A DNA stretch of 64,000 nucleotides from Agapanthus africanus (Eukaryota; Streptophyta; Magnoliopsida; Asparagales; Amaryllidaceae), in NCBI GenBank assembly GCA_030015575.1, contig CM057337.1:341134583-341198582 (forward strand), given 5' to 3'. Shown in pieces: positions 37,517-49,865 of this stretch; positions within the stretch are counted from its first letter, which is position 1, and every line of letters begins with the position of its first letter. The position numbers and the translations under genes are program-made. The notes beneath the pieces are model-generated. The model searched no databases and had not been told where the DNA came from. It worked only from the letters and a program-made list of their open reading frames with translations.

Positions 37517-40500
37517 CTAAGGCCATATACTGGCGTATCGAAGACCTATCATCTCGATCAGCCGCTCGAACTGAGTCTGGGGCAAGGCCTTGGTGAATGG
37601 ATCTGCAGTGTTATCTTCTGAAGCGACTCTCCGAACCTCGATCTCCTGGCGATCCACGATCTCCCTGATCAGGTGATACCGCCTCAAGATGTGTCTGGAT
37701 CTCTGATGGGACCTAGGTTCCTTCGCTAAAGCTATAGCCCCGTTGTTGTCGCAATACAGAGGTATTGGATCAATAATGGACGGAACCACCTGAAGCTCTT
37801 TCAAGAACTTCCTCATCCAGACAGCTTCTTTTGCGGCATCAGATGCAGCGATGTATTCCGCTTCCATCGTCGAGTCTGCAACGGTTTCCTGTTTGGAACT
37901 CTTCCAACACACCGCCCCTCCATTGAGGGTAAAGACAAAACCCGACATGGACTTGGAATCATCCTTGTCACTCTGGAAGCTGGAGTCAGCAAAGGCCTCG
38001 ATCTGGAGGTCTTTTCCGCCATACACCAAGAACATCTCCTTAGTCCTTCTCAGGTACTTGAGAATGTTCTTTACTGCTATCCAGTGTTTCTCCCCAGGGT
38101 TTGACTGATACCGGCTTACCACACTCAGTGCATAAGCTACATCCGGTCTGGTACACAACATCGCATACATTATAGAGCCTACCGCAGAAGCGTAGGGTAT
38201 AATAGACATGTGATCCCTCTCCAAATCAGTCTTGGGAGACATCTCTTTAGAGAGGGTGATCCCGTGACAAGCCGGTAGGTTACCGCGCTTGGAATCTTCC
38301 ATACTGAATCTCTTCAGTATGGTGTCGATGTACCTGGACTTTGAAAGTCCTAATATCCTCTTGGATCTATCACGATGGATCCGGATCCCCAGGATGTATG
38401 AGGCATCACCCAGGTCTTTCATGGAGAACCTGTGTGACAAGAACCCCTTGACAGATTGTAGCATAGGAATGTCATTTCCTATTAAGAGAATGTCATCCAC
38501 GTACAAAACGAGGAATACTACAGTTCTCGCTACAAATCTACAATAGATGCATGGTTCATCTGGATTTTTGATAAAGCCAAATTCCTTGACCGTCTCATCA
38601 AAACAAATGTTCCAACTCCGCGATGCCTGCTTTAGTCCATAGATAGACTTAAGCAACTTGCACACCTTTCTGCTGCTCCCACTCTGAATGAAACCCTCTG
38701 GTTGGTCCATATAGACACACTCCTCTAAATTTCCATTTAGAAAAGCTGTCTTTACGTCCATTTGCCAGATCTCATAATCGTGGAAGGCAGCAATGGCAAG
38801 AAGGATCCGAATGGATTTCAGCATAGCCACTGGAGAAAAGGTTTCGTCATAGTCCAAGCCAGGTCTTTGACGAAAACCCTTTGCAACAAGTCTAGCTTTA
38901 TAGGTCTCAACCTGTCCATCTACACCAATCTTCCTTTTGAAGAACCACTTGCATCCTACGGGTTTTACCCTGTCTGGAGCAATGTCCAACGTCCATACTT
39001 TGTTGGTGTACATGGACTCCATTTCGGTCCTCATTGCATCCAGCCATTTTACTGAGTCAATGCTCTGAACGGCCTGCTGGAAGCTAGTAGGCTCATCATA
39101 ATCTATGATGCAATCCTCTCTATCCCCGTCTATGAGAAAACCGTAGTATCTCTCAGGCGGATGAGACTGCCTACTACTCCTGTGGAGCGGCGTAGGACTG
39201 TCCTGTTCTTTTGAACCCTCTGGTTCCACTAAACTTTCAGTAATAGTCTGTGGTTCTGGAATTTCTTCCAGTTCTACTGCGCTACCACTTATTTCCTTTT
39301 CTAAGAACTGGTGTTCTAGAAAGTGGGCATGACGAGAAACAATAACTTTTTGTTCCTCTTCGCAGTAGAAGAAATATCCCTTGGAGTTCTTTCGATATCC
39401 CACAAACTTACACTGTACTGAGCGTGCCTCGAGCTTGTCCGCATGCTGCTTTTTGACAAAAGCTGGACTTCCCCATGTGTTAATGTGATTAAGATGGGGC
39501 CTCTTCCCACACCACATCTCATATGGTGTGGTAGGCACAGTCTTAGTGGGAACTCGGTTCAAAAGGTACGCAGCTGATTCTAGCGCATACCCCCAGAATG
39601 ATCGCGGTAACTCAGCGTTACTCATCATGGACCGTACCATATCCAATAGGGTTCGGTTCCGTCTCTCCGATACACCGTTATGTTGCGGAGTGTATGGAGG
39701 AGTAAGCTGAGAGAGAATTCCGTTCTCTTTTAAATAGTCCAGGAACTCGGCACTCAAGTATTCACCACCTCGATCCGATCTTAGAATCTTGATACTTTTG
39801 CCGGTTTGTTTTTCTGCTTCATTCTTATATTCCTGGAATTTTCCAAAGGCTTCGGACTTATGTTTCATTAAGAAGACATAACCGTACCTTGAAAATTCAT
39901 CCGTAAAAGTAATGAAGTAAGAAAAACCGCTTCGCGCATGTGTAGACATTGGACCGCACACGTCGCTATGTACGAGTCCCAAGAGCTCGCTCGCTCTTAT
40001 TCCGTGTCCAGTGAACGGAGTCTTTATCATCTTTCCTTTGAGACAGGATTGACAAGTGGCATACGATTGATATTCGAACGCATTCAAATATCCTTCTGTA
40101 TGTAACTTCGTCAACCTTCTCTCATTGATGTGACCCAGTCTACAATGCCACAAGAAAGTCTGATTTATTTCCGGAGACTTTCTTTTGTGTGTATTCTGGA
40201 CATTGAAAATATGTGGTTGGTTTAATACGTATATACCATTGCTTAATGTACCTGACCCAATCAAAACTTGATTAAGGTGAATGTTTACAACATTACTTAC
40301 AAACGCAAATTCATAACCTTCTTTAGAAACTAAAGATACAGAAATGATATTACAAGTTGCGTTGGGTACAAAAAAGCAATTACGCAAAACCAAAACATGT
40401 CCATCTGACATTCCTAGGTGATAGTCCCCCACGGCTTTAGCATCCATGCTAGCTCCGTTCGCAACTCTGAGGGTCATGTCACCTGCTTTCAAAATACTAC

Positions 40501-40633
40501 GGTTTTTCAACGCCTGCAAAGAATTACAGATATGAGATCCTGATCCGGTATCCAATACCCAGGAAGTAGAGTTTATTGAAAGACAGTTTTCAATAACATA
40601 CACACCTGAAGCTGAAGCTGCAACCTGCTTCAA
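37517..40633 (-). CDS. Element A: Ty1/copia Pol polyprotein (PR-IN-RT-RH)
   Basis: A 1038-residue frame with all copia pol domains in order. The protease motif is DTGS at about residue 28. The GAG-pre-integrase zinc-binding HHCC segment runs from WHCRLGH to CQSCLKGK. The integrase core has the DDE triad in HSDVCGP (about 221), RSDRGGEY (about 284) and SERRNRT (about 321). Reverse transcriptase runs from CKWFFKRK to the YVDD catalytic motif (about 711). RNase H has ADSS (about 880), MEAEY (about 922) and CDNNGA (about 961). Integrase before RT marks Ty1/copia; LTR and sequence suggest the Angela/Tork lineage. Proteolysis of the polyprotein would give the enzymes for cDNA synthesis and integration in virus-like particles. 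This is the best-preserved element here. It looks nearly whole, but B now lies in its leader and D in its 5' LTR, so it should be inert. Confidence 0.93.
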   Translation of the reverse strand: MKQVAASASGVYVIENCLSINSTSWVLDTGSGSHICNSLQALKNRSILKAGDMTLRVANGASMDAKAVGDYHLGMSDGHVLVLRNCFFVPNATCNIISVSLVSKEGYEFAFVSNVVNIHLNQVLIGSGTLSNGIYVLNQPHIFNVQNTHKRKSPEINQTFLWHCRLGHINERRLTKLHTEGYLNAFEYQSYATCQSCLKGKMIKTPFTGHGIRASELLGLVHSDVCGPMSTHARSGFSYFITFTDEFSRYGYVFLMKHKSEAFGKFQEYKNEAEKQTGKSIKILRSDRGGEYLSAEFLDYLKENGILSQLTPPYTPQHNGVSERRNRTLLDMVRSMMSNAELPRSFWGYALESAAYLLNRVPTKTVPTTPYEMWCGKRPHLNHINTWGSPAFVKKQHADKLEARSVQCKFVGYRKNSKGYFFYCEEEQKVIVSRHAHFLEHQFLEKEISGSAVELEEIPEPQTITESLVEPEGSKEQDSPTPLHRSSRQSHPPERYYGFLIDGDREDCIIDYDEPTSFQQAVQSIDSVKWLDAMRTEMESMYTNKVWTLDIAPDRVKPVGCKWFFKRKIGVDGQVETYKARLVAKGFRQRPGLDYDETFSPVAMLKSIRILLAIAAFHDYEIWQMDVKTAFLNGNLEECVYMDQPEGFIQSGSSRKVCKLLKSIYGLKQASRSWNICFDETVKEFGFIKNPDEPCIYCRFVARTVVFLVLYVDDILLIGNDIPMLQSVKGFLSHRFSMKDLGDASYILGIRIHRDRSKRILGLSKSRYIDTILKRFSMEDSKRGNLPACHGITLSKEMSPKTDLERDHMSIIPYASAVGSIMYAMLCTRPDVAYALSVVSRYQSNPGEKHWIAVKNILKYLRRTKEMFLVYGGKDLQIEAFADSSFQSDKDDSKSMSGFVFTLNGGAVCWKSSKQETVADSTMEAEYIAASDAAKEAVWMRKFLKELQVVPSIIDPIPLYCDNNGAIALAKEPRSHQRSRHILRRYHLIREIVDRQEIEVRRVASEDNTADPFTKALPQTQFERLIEMIGLRYASIWP

Positions 40634-40651
40634 TTCCTGTGTTCTGGCCTT

Positions 40652-41485
40652 TCAGGCCCTGCAATCATTCTTCCAGTGTTCTTTCTTATGACAATAGAAG
40701 CATTCTTCCTTATCCACAAGCTTCCCCGCTTTCTTTGTTGCTTTAGCTTTTCCCTTCGTATCCACTTTACTAACACCGCCTCTTGGTTTGGCGGGGGCTT
40801 TCTTCTTCTTTCCCTTGGCTTTCGCCTTGGACCTAGAAGAAGATGTTCCTCCTACAAACAAAGTGGATGTTTCCCTACCTTTCTGTAGGGTGCCCTCTGC
40901 GCTCCTCAGCATGTTGAGGAGCTCTGAAAGTTCAACTTCCTTTTCTTGTAAGTTGAAGTTCAGTATAAACTGGGCGTAAGTGGAAGGAAGGGACTGGAGA
41001 ACTAAGTCCGTATAGAGCTCACTCTCCAATGTGGTCCCTAGGTCCGCGAGCTCCTCAATGTAGCCGATCATCTTAAGCACGTGTTCTGCTACTGATGATC
41101 CGACGGCCATCCTTGCCGAAAATAACTTTTTCGACGCTTCATATCTTGCGATACGAGATTGCTCTCCATACAGTTCTTTTGTATGAAGAAATATGGATTC
41201 CAAGTCCATATTCTCGTGCCTCCTCTGATGTTCATTGTCCATAGAGGCAAGTACGAGGCACTTGGCCTTCGCGCTATCAATCTCCCAAGTCTTACGGATT
41301 TCCTTATCCGCGACGCTGGAAGTGGGACCAGGGACAGGGGGAGCTTTGGTGGTAAGAAGATACCCCAGCTTGTCGTAAGTGATTGCCATCTTGACATTCC
41401 TGAGCCAAACTTTGTAGTTTGGCCCTGTCAGTATGTTTTTATCTAGAAGTAACTTAAGTCCAGTCATGTTGATTGGTCGCTGCAA
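40652..41485 (-). CDS. Element A: Ty1/copia Gag
   Basis: A 277-residue frame upstream of pol and in the same reading phase. The N-terminal part (NILTGPNYKVWLRNVKMAI) and the LYTDLVLQSLPSTYAQFILN region match the plant copia Gag (UBN2-type) family. A basic, lysine-rich stretch follows (KAKAKGKKKKAPAKP), then a CCHC zinc knuckle (C-x2-C-x4-H-x4-C, CFYCHKKEHWKNDC) near the C terminus, which binds RNA during packaging. The start may be the methionine of MTGLKLLL rather than the first one. It is the only recognisable Gag in the window. BARE-type elements are known to make Gag from a separate RNA pool, which fits two adjacent frames. Confidence 0.92.
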   Translation of the reverse strand: MQRPINMTGLKLLLDKNILTGPNYKVWLRNVKMAITYDKLGYLLTTKAPPVPGPTSSVADKEIRKTWEIDSAKAKCLVLASMDNEHQRRHENMDLESIFLHTKELYGEQSRIARYEASKKLFSARMAVGSSVAEHVLKMIGYIEELADLGTTLESELYTDLVLQSLPSTYAQFILNFNLQEKEVELSELLNMLRSAEGTLQKGRETSTLFVGGTSSSRSKAKAKGKKKKAPAKPRGGVSKVDTKGKAKATKKAGKLVDKEECFYCHKKEHWKNDCRA

Positions 41486-41676
41486 TTAGGAGAGAGAAGA
41501 AACACTGAGCTTGATGCTCTTGTAAGTTTAGAATGGTTTTTAGTTTGTCTAAACTGGATGGCTCCCACTGTTTCTCGAATCCCTCCTCAAACCAAAAAGA
41601 AAGAATTAGTCGGGATCAATCCCACCGCACAATACTTGCTTAACCGTTCGGCCAGGCCAGTGTCGGTACTTCGAGG
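41486..41676 (-). mobile_element. Element A: leader, gag-proximal part
   Basis: Untranslated sequence just upstream of gag on the minus strand, containing the GTACCGACACTGGCCTGGC phrase shared with B and C. It ends at the insertion of element B; CGAGG at 41672-41676 is the target duplication. The remainder of the leader resumes at 52103. Confidence 0.85.
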
Positions 41677-43908
41677 TGTAGGGTCCCTAGGCACACTAGT
41701 GAGGTCTCACAAGGCATCGATCATGCCAAATTAAAATTTTAACGGTGCCGAGAAACCCGACTACGGATCGTCGGCTAGAAGTTTAGGCAAAAAAGCTAAC
41801 TAGTTAACAATTAACTAAGGGAATACAGAAATGCAACCTTTGTAGATCCGTTTGTCCACCTCCATTGCTCCGCAACAAAGTGCCTTCGCTGTCCAAGTGA
41901 ACTCCCGGGCTCTAGCGTCGGCTTCGTCGAAGAATAAGCGAGCTAGGTCGTCGATGTCCATGCCGAAGATGATCTACGTCGAGGCATCGCTAGATCAAGC
42001 TCCACCTTCACCTTGCCATAAAAACTTGTGAAGGAAACACACTCTACTACTTGGCAAGAGGTAGAGGATGAAGAAATAGGAAGTGGGTTCACTTTAGAAT
42101 TGGATTTCTCACTCATATGCTCAATATGCCATTGATGAAGACAAGCTTCTTCATGAAGAAGAAGAAGAGCAAGAAGAAGATAAAAGTTATGATAAGTTAA
42201 TTTAGAATAGAAAAGAATAATAAACTTATCATAATTTTCACCATGGTTAGGTGTAGAGAATTAACTTAGGTTAGATCAATGGTTAGGGTCAAAAGAACAA
42301 GACAAAATGGTTAAGTGGTCAAAGTTTCATGAAGCTTCAATAAGCTTCATGAAGAATAAAGAAAGAAAACCATTTTGTTTTTCTTCTTTTATGCTTTAAT
42401 TATTTTCCAAAATGAATAAGCAAATAATTAAAAGAATATGCAAAACCCTAATCATCATCTTGACCATAGTTTTATTCTATACACTTAACCAAAAACCATG
42501 CATCATCAAACATGATACAAGTAAGTGCACAAAACTGTATCGTATATACAATGTGTACACCCGAGCGAGAAAATCCATTTAAAGTGAACCGATACTAGTT
42601 AATGCAAGGTAATATATCAAATATATAATTATGCATTAAATCATTAAATCAACACTTGATTCAATGATCCGGTCATGTCGCACATAACCGACTGGTATCA
42701 TCAGTAACAACTTATCGAATCAACACTTGATCCGATAACTCGGCTATATCGCATATAACCGATCAATGTCACATCGTGAGAATCGAATACAGTATCACAT
42801 ACTGGTATTATTCTCGGTCCCGCACATATCTCATATGCGCTCCTATTTCGTTTCGCTTGAGCCAGGAAACCTCTGTGTAGGACTCTAAAGACTCGTCAAT
42901 ACGCCGGCAGCAGATGATGATCATATCAAATATCCACAAGCCACAAGCGGTCTGCTAAACGTAACGGCCACCCGGGTATTGAGCGATCTGAAGATCGACG
43001 AGCAAGCCCGCTCACACTCCAGTGAATCCGACCAGTAACACTACCGTACAGTCCGGTCTGATCGTCTGATATGTCGCATATCTCGCCTAGGGGTGGTAAA
43101 CGTCAGACCCCAATAGCTCGATAAGTCATGTCGATATGAGGTCTATAACTATTCGAGAAACTACTGGTAACACTTACCAGTAAATCTCAGCAACCCTGGC
43201 CAGGGATTTCCTGTTATAGCCAATCGAACACAGCGCAACATCAACTCCCTATACCGGGAGAGACGAATCCCCTCCTATCGCTCATTGCCTCCATGTGACT
43301 CGGGACTGTACCCAAAAACCACCGTTTTGTACGCCCTCTTGGACGTGGTAAGATGGAAATCAAAGCACAGTGGGAACCACACAAGACTCTATGACGATCT
43401 CGGGTCAACAGACTACTCTGTACCAGTGTCACCAGAGAACTGCCATCTGACGTGAGGTATAATACCATCTGGGAGTTCTCGGCGAGTCCGTCCAGTGTAC
43501 CCAGTCTCTACTGAGCACCCGTATATCATCTCTGATGTCAAACACCAATGGATATAGGATCATCCATCGCCCATCTGTATGGGTCGAGAAGGTATACGCT
43601 AGTCTACTCTGGTATATCGATGCCCCGTCTCGATACACCCACGACTAGGGACTTTCAAGGATGTACTTATGGACTACCATGTCCCCACTAGTATGATCCG
43701 CATCATAGTTCAGGTAGTCAAGTACAGATCCTAAGGGCTTTACCAACATGTAACAGAGAGACAATCAGCATACACATTAAGGTAAAGGGTAACCAGATAG
43801 CATACTATCATGTCGAGCAAGAAAGTCCTCCCTATATATGTCCCAGCATCCACTACAATATACATCCTATGTACAGTAATGGCCTCTAGGGCATACATAT
43901 AACTAACA
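41677..43908 (-). mobile_element. Element B: left (3') LTR (2232 bp)
   Basis: Plus strand TGTAGGGTCCCTAGGC...ATAACTAACA. Its partner at 49866-52097 has exactly the same length, and by eye I find fewer than 20 differences (under 1%), so B inserted a few hundred thousand years ago. That is younger than its host A, as nesting requires. Target duplication CGAGG at 41672-41676 and 52098-52102. Confidence 0.95.
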
Positions 43909-46700
43909 ATCTCCCACTTGCACTATGGCCATCTGTAGCAGTGGGTGCAGTATCTCATACTCAACCATCCCATAAAAGTCTCTCTCTGGGAACAGGCCTT
44001 TGTGAGTGGATCCGCTGTGTTGTCCTCTGAGTCTACTCTCCTAACCTCGATCTCCCTGGAGATCAACCATCTCCATGATCAGGTGATACTGGCTTAGAAT
44101 ATGTCTGGATCACTGATGGGACCGGCGTTCCTTGGCATAAGCCACAACTCCATTGTCACACAATGGGAGGAACATAGTTCATCTCATGAACCAATATACA
44201 CCCAAACATCCTCCTTGGTAGCATCTTAAGTAGCGATGTATCCTGCCTTTATCTTCTAGTTTGCCACGGTATCTAGCTTGGAACTCTTCCAACATACCGT
44301 CCCTCCACTGAGGGTAAAGACAATGCCTGTGACTGACATTCAGTCGTCATTATCACCCTGGAACCCTTCCAGTGATTCTCCCCAGGATCGATTGATACCA
44401 TCTCACTACAACTAGTGAGTATCCTAACATCCAATTAGATCTATCTCATAGATGCAAATCCAGGATTTAGAAGGTATCACTTTGATCCTTTATGGAGAAT
44501 CATTGTGATAAGCGGAGATTGATCGAGCGTAGCATAGGAAACTCCTTCCCTATCAAGAGTATGTCATCCACGTACTCTACGAGGATCGTCACCATACTCC
44601 CTACTACCCTTTTTGTTTATACAAGGTTCATCTACCATTTTGATGATGTCAACTTCTTTGACTAACACATCAAAATAGACGTTCCATCTCCGCGATTCCT
44701 GCTTTATCCTATAAAGCATCTTGCACACGTTTCCGCTGCTCCCACTATCTACGAGGCCCTCTGGCTGTGTACTTATAGACGCATTCTTCTAAAATATCAT
44801 TTAGAAAAGCAGTCATGACACCCAACCGCCAGATATCGTAGTCATGGTATGTAGCCGTGGCAAGTAGTATCTGGATGGACTTAAGCATAGGTACTGGAAA
44901 AGGTTTCATCATTATCCACGCCTGGTCGATGACGAAAACCCTTAACAAGTCTAGCTTTGAAAGTCTCAACTTTTCCATGTACACCAAGTAATCTTCTCAA
45001 GATATACTTGCTCCTGATTGGGATTTAACCCTTCAGATATAGCAACCAAAGTCCATACTTTGTTGGTGTATAAGGATTCCATCTCAGATCACTAAACATC
45101 CAGCCATTCTTACAGAGTCTTACTCTCGATGGCCTGCTCGAAACTAGTTGGGTCATCATCTCATGATGCAATCCTCGCTCCCACTGTCATAGAGAAACCA
45201 AAGTATCTCTCAGGTAGGTGAGGAACCCTACTAGATCGGCGGAGAGGATGAGGTTCGTTGGTATCTACTGAATCCCTTGGTTCTATCAAATCATCTGCTG
45301 TAGTTCGTATAGCTGGAACTTTTCCAGTTCTACATAACAGACCTTGCCTCGAGCTTGTCCGGATTTTGCTTTTAGACATAGGCCAGACAACCCCAAATCT
45401 TAACCAACTTAAGATATGGGCTCTTCCCTTTCCATATCACATATGAAGCGGTAAGCAACTGATTTGATTGGAACCCTACTCAATAGGTATGCAGCTTCTC
45501 AAGTGCATAACTCCCAAAAGGAAATAGGTAACTCAGTAGTACTCATCATAGAGCATACCTTATCATATAGGGTGTTATTGCTCCGCCCCGATATACCATC
45601 GTACTATGGTGTATACAGAGGAGTAATGCTGAGAGAGAATCTCATTCTCCTTTTGAATAATCCAGGATTTCCGTGCTCAAGTATTCTCCTCCTTGATCTC
45701 ATCAAAGGACATAATACTTATACCTGTGTTTTGGTTCTCTACTTCTAGCTTATATTCTGTGAATATCTCAAAAGGTTCGGACTCATGTTTCAACAGGAAC
45801 ATATGACTGAATCTTGAGAGATTATCAGAGAATATAATGAAGTATAAAGAACCGGTCTTGGCATATGTAGACAGGAGACCTTACATACATCATCATGTAT
45901 CAGTCCCAAGAGTTCATTAACTCTTTCTCTGTTTCCAGTAAACGGAGCTATGGTCATCATATCTCTGTGACATGACTGGCAAGTTTCACAAGATGTAAAT
46001 TCAAACTAATTTAAATATACATCTAAATGTAACTTCAGCTAGTCGGGTCACATTGATCTGACCTAGTCTACAATACCTCAAGAAGAATCCGTTCATTTCT
46101 GAACTCTTCCTCTTGTATGTGTTCCATATACTAAGAACTGTAGTTTGATTTAGAACATCAATGCTTTTAAATAACGTGCCTGAACCGATCAACTTTTGAT
46201 ATAGGAAATGTTCAAAACATCATCCAACAATACAAAATTTTATCATTTCTTTACTAATAAAGAGAGTGATATGATTTTGTATATCAGGTTCGGTATCTAA
46301 TAACATTCGTTCAGAATCAATGTATTGGTAATACAGGGTGACAGTGACCAACAGACTTGGCTGCAACACTTGCCCCGTTTTCTGCCTCATGAAACTTATC
46401 ACCCGTTCTCAGTCCTCTACCTTTCTGTAGCCCTATGTAACAGATTACATATCATGGGATCCTGATCTGGTATCACATACCCAGGACGTAAAGGATACTG
46501 AGAAACAGTTCTGTATAATGAACACACCCGAAGATGATGCATCAGCATGCACTCTCTTCGTTTGGGGGGCACGGGAAATCTGGTATTCCCCAATTTCCTG
46601 CTCTGTCTTATAACAATTATAAGTTGGAGCGGGACCAACGTTCCCCAGCTCAGTATAACAAACGGGTTCGGTCAATAATCTGTATTATTATCTTGATTAA
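43909..46700 (-). pseudogene. Element B: decayed Ty1/copia pol
   Basis: Minus-strand relic parallel to that of C: RT-side piece at 44745-44987 (PMLKSIQILLATATYHDYDIW), integrase-linked piece with PHLPERYFGF near 45161-45379, pre-integrase piece near 46001-46192 and the protease-side SGVFIIQNCFSVSFTSW segment near 46445-46675. There are many breaks although the LTRs are very similar, so the pol was probably already defective when B moved, and the proteins came from elsewhere. No Gag domain is recognised between pol and leader. Confidence 0.8.
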
Positions 46701-49700
46701 GGCGTGATATGGTCGCTACCTGGAGAGAGAGAGAAGAAAACACTCAGCGTGCGCTCTGTCAAGAATAGATTGGTTATTATTTTATCTAATCAGGATGGCT
46801 CCTACTGCTTTTTATCAAATCTTCCTTCAAACCCTAAAAGGAAAGACTAGCCGGGATTAATTACACACTACAAGTTCGCCAATCTTTCAGCCAGGCCAGT
46901 GTCGGTACTTTGAGGGAGGTCCCCCGTGCTTTCGCACGAACCTAATTAATATAAACCTCGTTTTCCCAGAGGCGTAACCTCGTTGACACCTTTCTAGACA
47001 CCTACTTGATCGGCTAATTGTAATGTATAAAACTCTCCCAGGAGTAACACTTACTCGCAGCGGGTATCGGGATCCAACTATCTCATAGAAGGTATGCAAT
47101 CTCATTGCAAATTTCAACACTTGAAATTCCCGATAATATTTTGCCCCTAACGTGCTATGACCTTGACGAAAGCCAACAAACCATAGCTCGCTAGTCAAGT
47201 TCAACCCGTAAATTTCTTGATCGAATTAAACCCACCCGCACGACCCTTGACGAAAGCCAACAAAGCCGCACGACTACCCTAATCCAATCACTTCGTATGC
47301 TAGCAGATAAGCAGCATATAGCTACCGCACACTGCACCTTGACGAAAGCCAACAAATGCAGCACGAATACTATATACAACTTATCTGAAATGACGGAGGG
47401 CTACGACAGGTTTTTCTGAAAACCTATTGCGTAATGAACTTGATATCGTTGTAGAATCAAATGATTTTTAAAATGGAGTGTTTTTGAGGCTTTTCTAGTT
47501 TTGCTAAACGAGTCACTCCCGGTGAAGGGATCGTCGGTCCTTTCCTCGTCGAATGAGGTGCGGGATATATCGTATATATCACTGTGCAAAGAAAAAACTC
47601 TTAAAAGCAATCAAAAGACAAACCGAGTGTGTAGCATCTGCCAGTTATTGCTAAAGGAGTCACTCCCGGTGAAGGGATCTCGGTCCTTTCCTCATCGAAT
47701 AAGGTGCAGGATATATCACATATACCGCTGTGCAAAGCAAGAACTGTAGCTACCTTTTTTAATTTTGAAATTCGATTCTACAACATCTTAGGTTTCTTTT
47801 ATTTCATTAATCACATTAATGAAGTCCCATCATTTAAGTACCTAAACATCACAGATAAATACGACATACACTTATGCCATCCGCATTCGCCTCGTTGTCC
47901 CCTCGTGCACCGTTAGGTTAGGTAACTAACGGCAGAGCGGGGCAGGGCTAGCGCGGGTGTAAAACATAAGTAACGCCTATATAATATATCATATATACTA
48001 TATTCTGTATCTATCTCATATAACATCACATGATCACATCACAGATATCGCAGCAGAAGAATCATATGAAATATTGGATATACTAGGACGTCCGTGTTTT
48101 CAATACGAGCCAGTATAAAACACGGATTCCACGGTCGTGATGAATAGCCAAACCCACACCCCTAGACCCCTACGAGAGCGGCAAGCAACCCTACAATTTC
48201 TAGAGTTAGGAGACCCGGACTCGACTCCTCGAGTTGGTCTCCCACTGGAATCCAGAACCCGGTTACTTGTGCTCCCCTCCTTGGGTCTATCCTAGTGCGG
48301 AAAAGTAAATAATATACAAACGGTGACAACTTCCGCAACCTGGAAGTGCCCCAAATAAAAGAATATTACATACAAGTTTTTACATGAATGAAAATGAAAA
48401 ACACTCATCTCACATAAAAACCCCGGCTATTCAAACACGACGATCCAATATAACATATCCAGCAACACATAACATCACATGTCATCAACGTAAGTAAATA
48501 TGTCCATCCCAATTGTCGTTGACATATAGCAACGAAACCGGCGATATCACATATTACACTTACGGTCACAGAAAAGAAAGTGTAAAACTACAACAGTTGG
48601 AATCCGCAACCACCTCAGACATCGCATGCCTAACCAAATGAATTCTTTAGACATCGCATGCCTAACAATTATAAACCCCGCATTTTAGTCTCATTATCGA
48701 AAACACTTTTCAATGTCAAGTCGGGCAATTCAACAAGATTCCTGAAAAACTGATCGAATGCTCGTCGCAAACTTTAGTAGGCGGCCGCACCCCTGATACC
48801 GTCGACGAAGTGCACCAAGGCGGAACACCGCTACCGCGAGCACCCGAACGGATGCTTTCGGTGACGGGGTTCTCCTACAGTCATTTGGTCGGGGCTATGG
48901 AGCGAGGCTGTCTATTAAGTTTACCCGGCGAGTATCTGCGTACGCTACGTGATTGCGACGGACTTTTGATCACATCAAAATTCCGTGGCAACCGATCAAG
49001 TGAGACTAAAGTGCTATGTTTATAACATTCATTTAGTTATCACATAACTACTTGTGAATTCCAATTATTGTATCCCATTCCGGATAAATAGAAAATGTCA
49101 AACTTTCCGATCGAACAATCGAACACCCAACTTTTCCCGATACAGATCAACACATGAAACAAGTCTAGCAACATTCAGTTCGTGCCTCAGTACCAACGGT
49201 CCAGCCGTAGAAGGGTCAAGCCAACGCCTCACATGTGGCACGCCGTACTCCCATAACCCGAAGGTTCAAAGGGCGGTTCAAGACAGTCACATAATCGAGT
49301 TAAGGTTTGTTGTCTTCTAGAGGGACCATCGCGTTACTTGCACTACTTAGAACGTCGTTAAACTACGGAAAAATCCAACACTTGGAAATTTCCCGACAGG
49401 GGAAAAATTGGGTATTTATATCCGGTCGAACTTTTTAACATATTCAAGAATTTATCCGGAAAGCCACATAGACAAAATTTGATACCCCGATCGAAACACC
49501 GAATCCCCAAATCAACCCAGAAAATAAAACTCTGGAATAAATTTTAAAAATACCCAGAGAACTCAGCACCAGAAACAATGAATTACTGTGGAAAATTCTA
49601 CGCCACATAAGACAATACTGCCGCGGAACCGCCGCACGAGCCATGCTCGTGCCGCGGATCCGCGGCTCAATGATGGAATTAGGCGTACAAATTTTACTAT

Positions 49701-49851
49701 AACCCTTAGAAATTCCTGCTGATATTTCTACATATTTTTAATTTTGAAAAATACCAGATTTCAGAAATCATCCAGAGAGCAATTTGCCGGGTTGGTTTCG
49801 GGTTCGTTCGGGCTTCAAATTCCGTCTAGACTTCGCCTAAGGCTCTAGCTA
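46701..49851 (-). other. Element B: structured untranslated leader
   Basis: From the primer site on the minus strand: nested stems at 49620-49666 (outer GCCGCGGA/TCCGCGGC, inner GCACGAG/CTCGTGC); the long-range stem 48261-48268 / 48183-48190; two GATCCC...GTGAC modules at 47658-47679 and 47511-47532; three repeats of the CTTGACGAAAGCCAACAA type at 47332-47361, 47240-47275 and 47154-47187, two of them with clear outer stems; AATTTC/GAAATT at 47110-47128; and a GAAA-loop hairpin at 46917-46943 (stem CGTGC/GCACG). No coding region is supported. Confidence 0.75.
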
Positions 49852-49864
49852 GGCTCTGATACCA
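49852..49864 (-). other. Element B: primer binding site
   Basis: Plus strand GGCTCTGATACCA, i.e. TGGTATCAGAGCC in sense, one base from the 5' LTR. Confidence 0.93.
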
Positions 49865-49865
49865 C

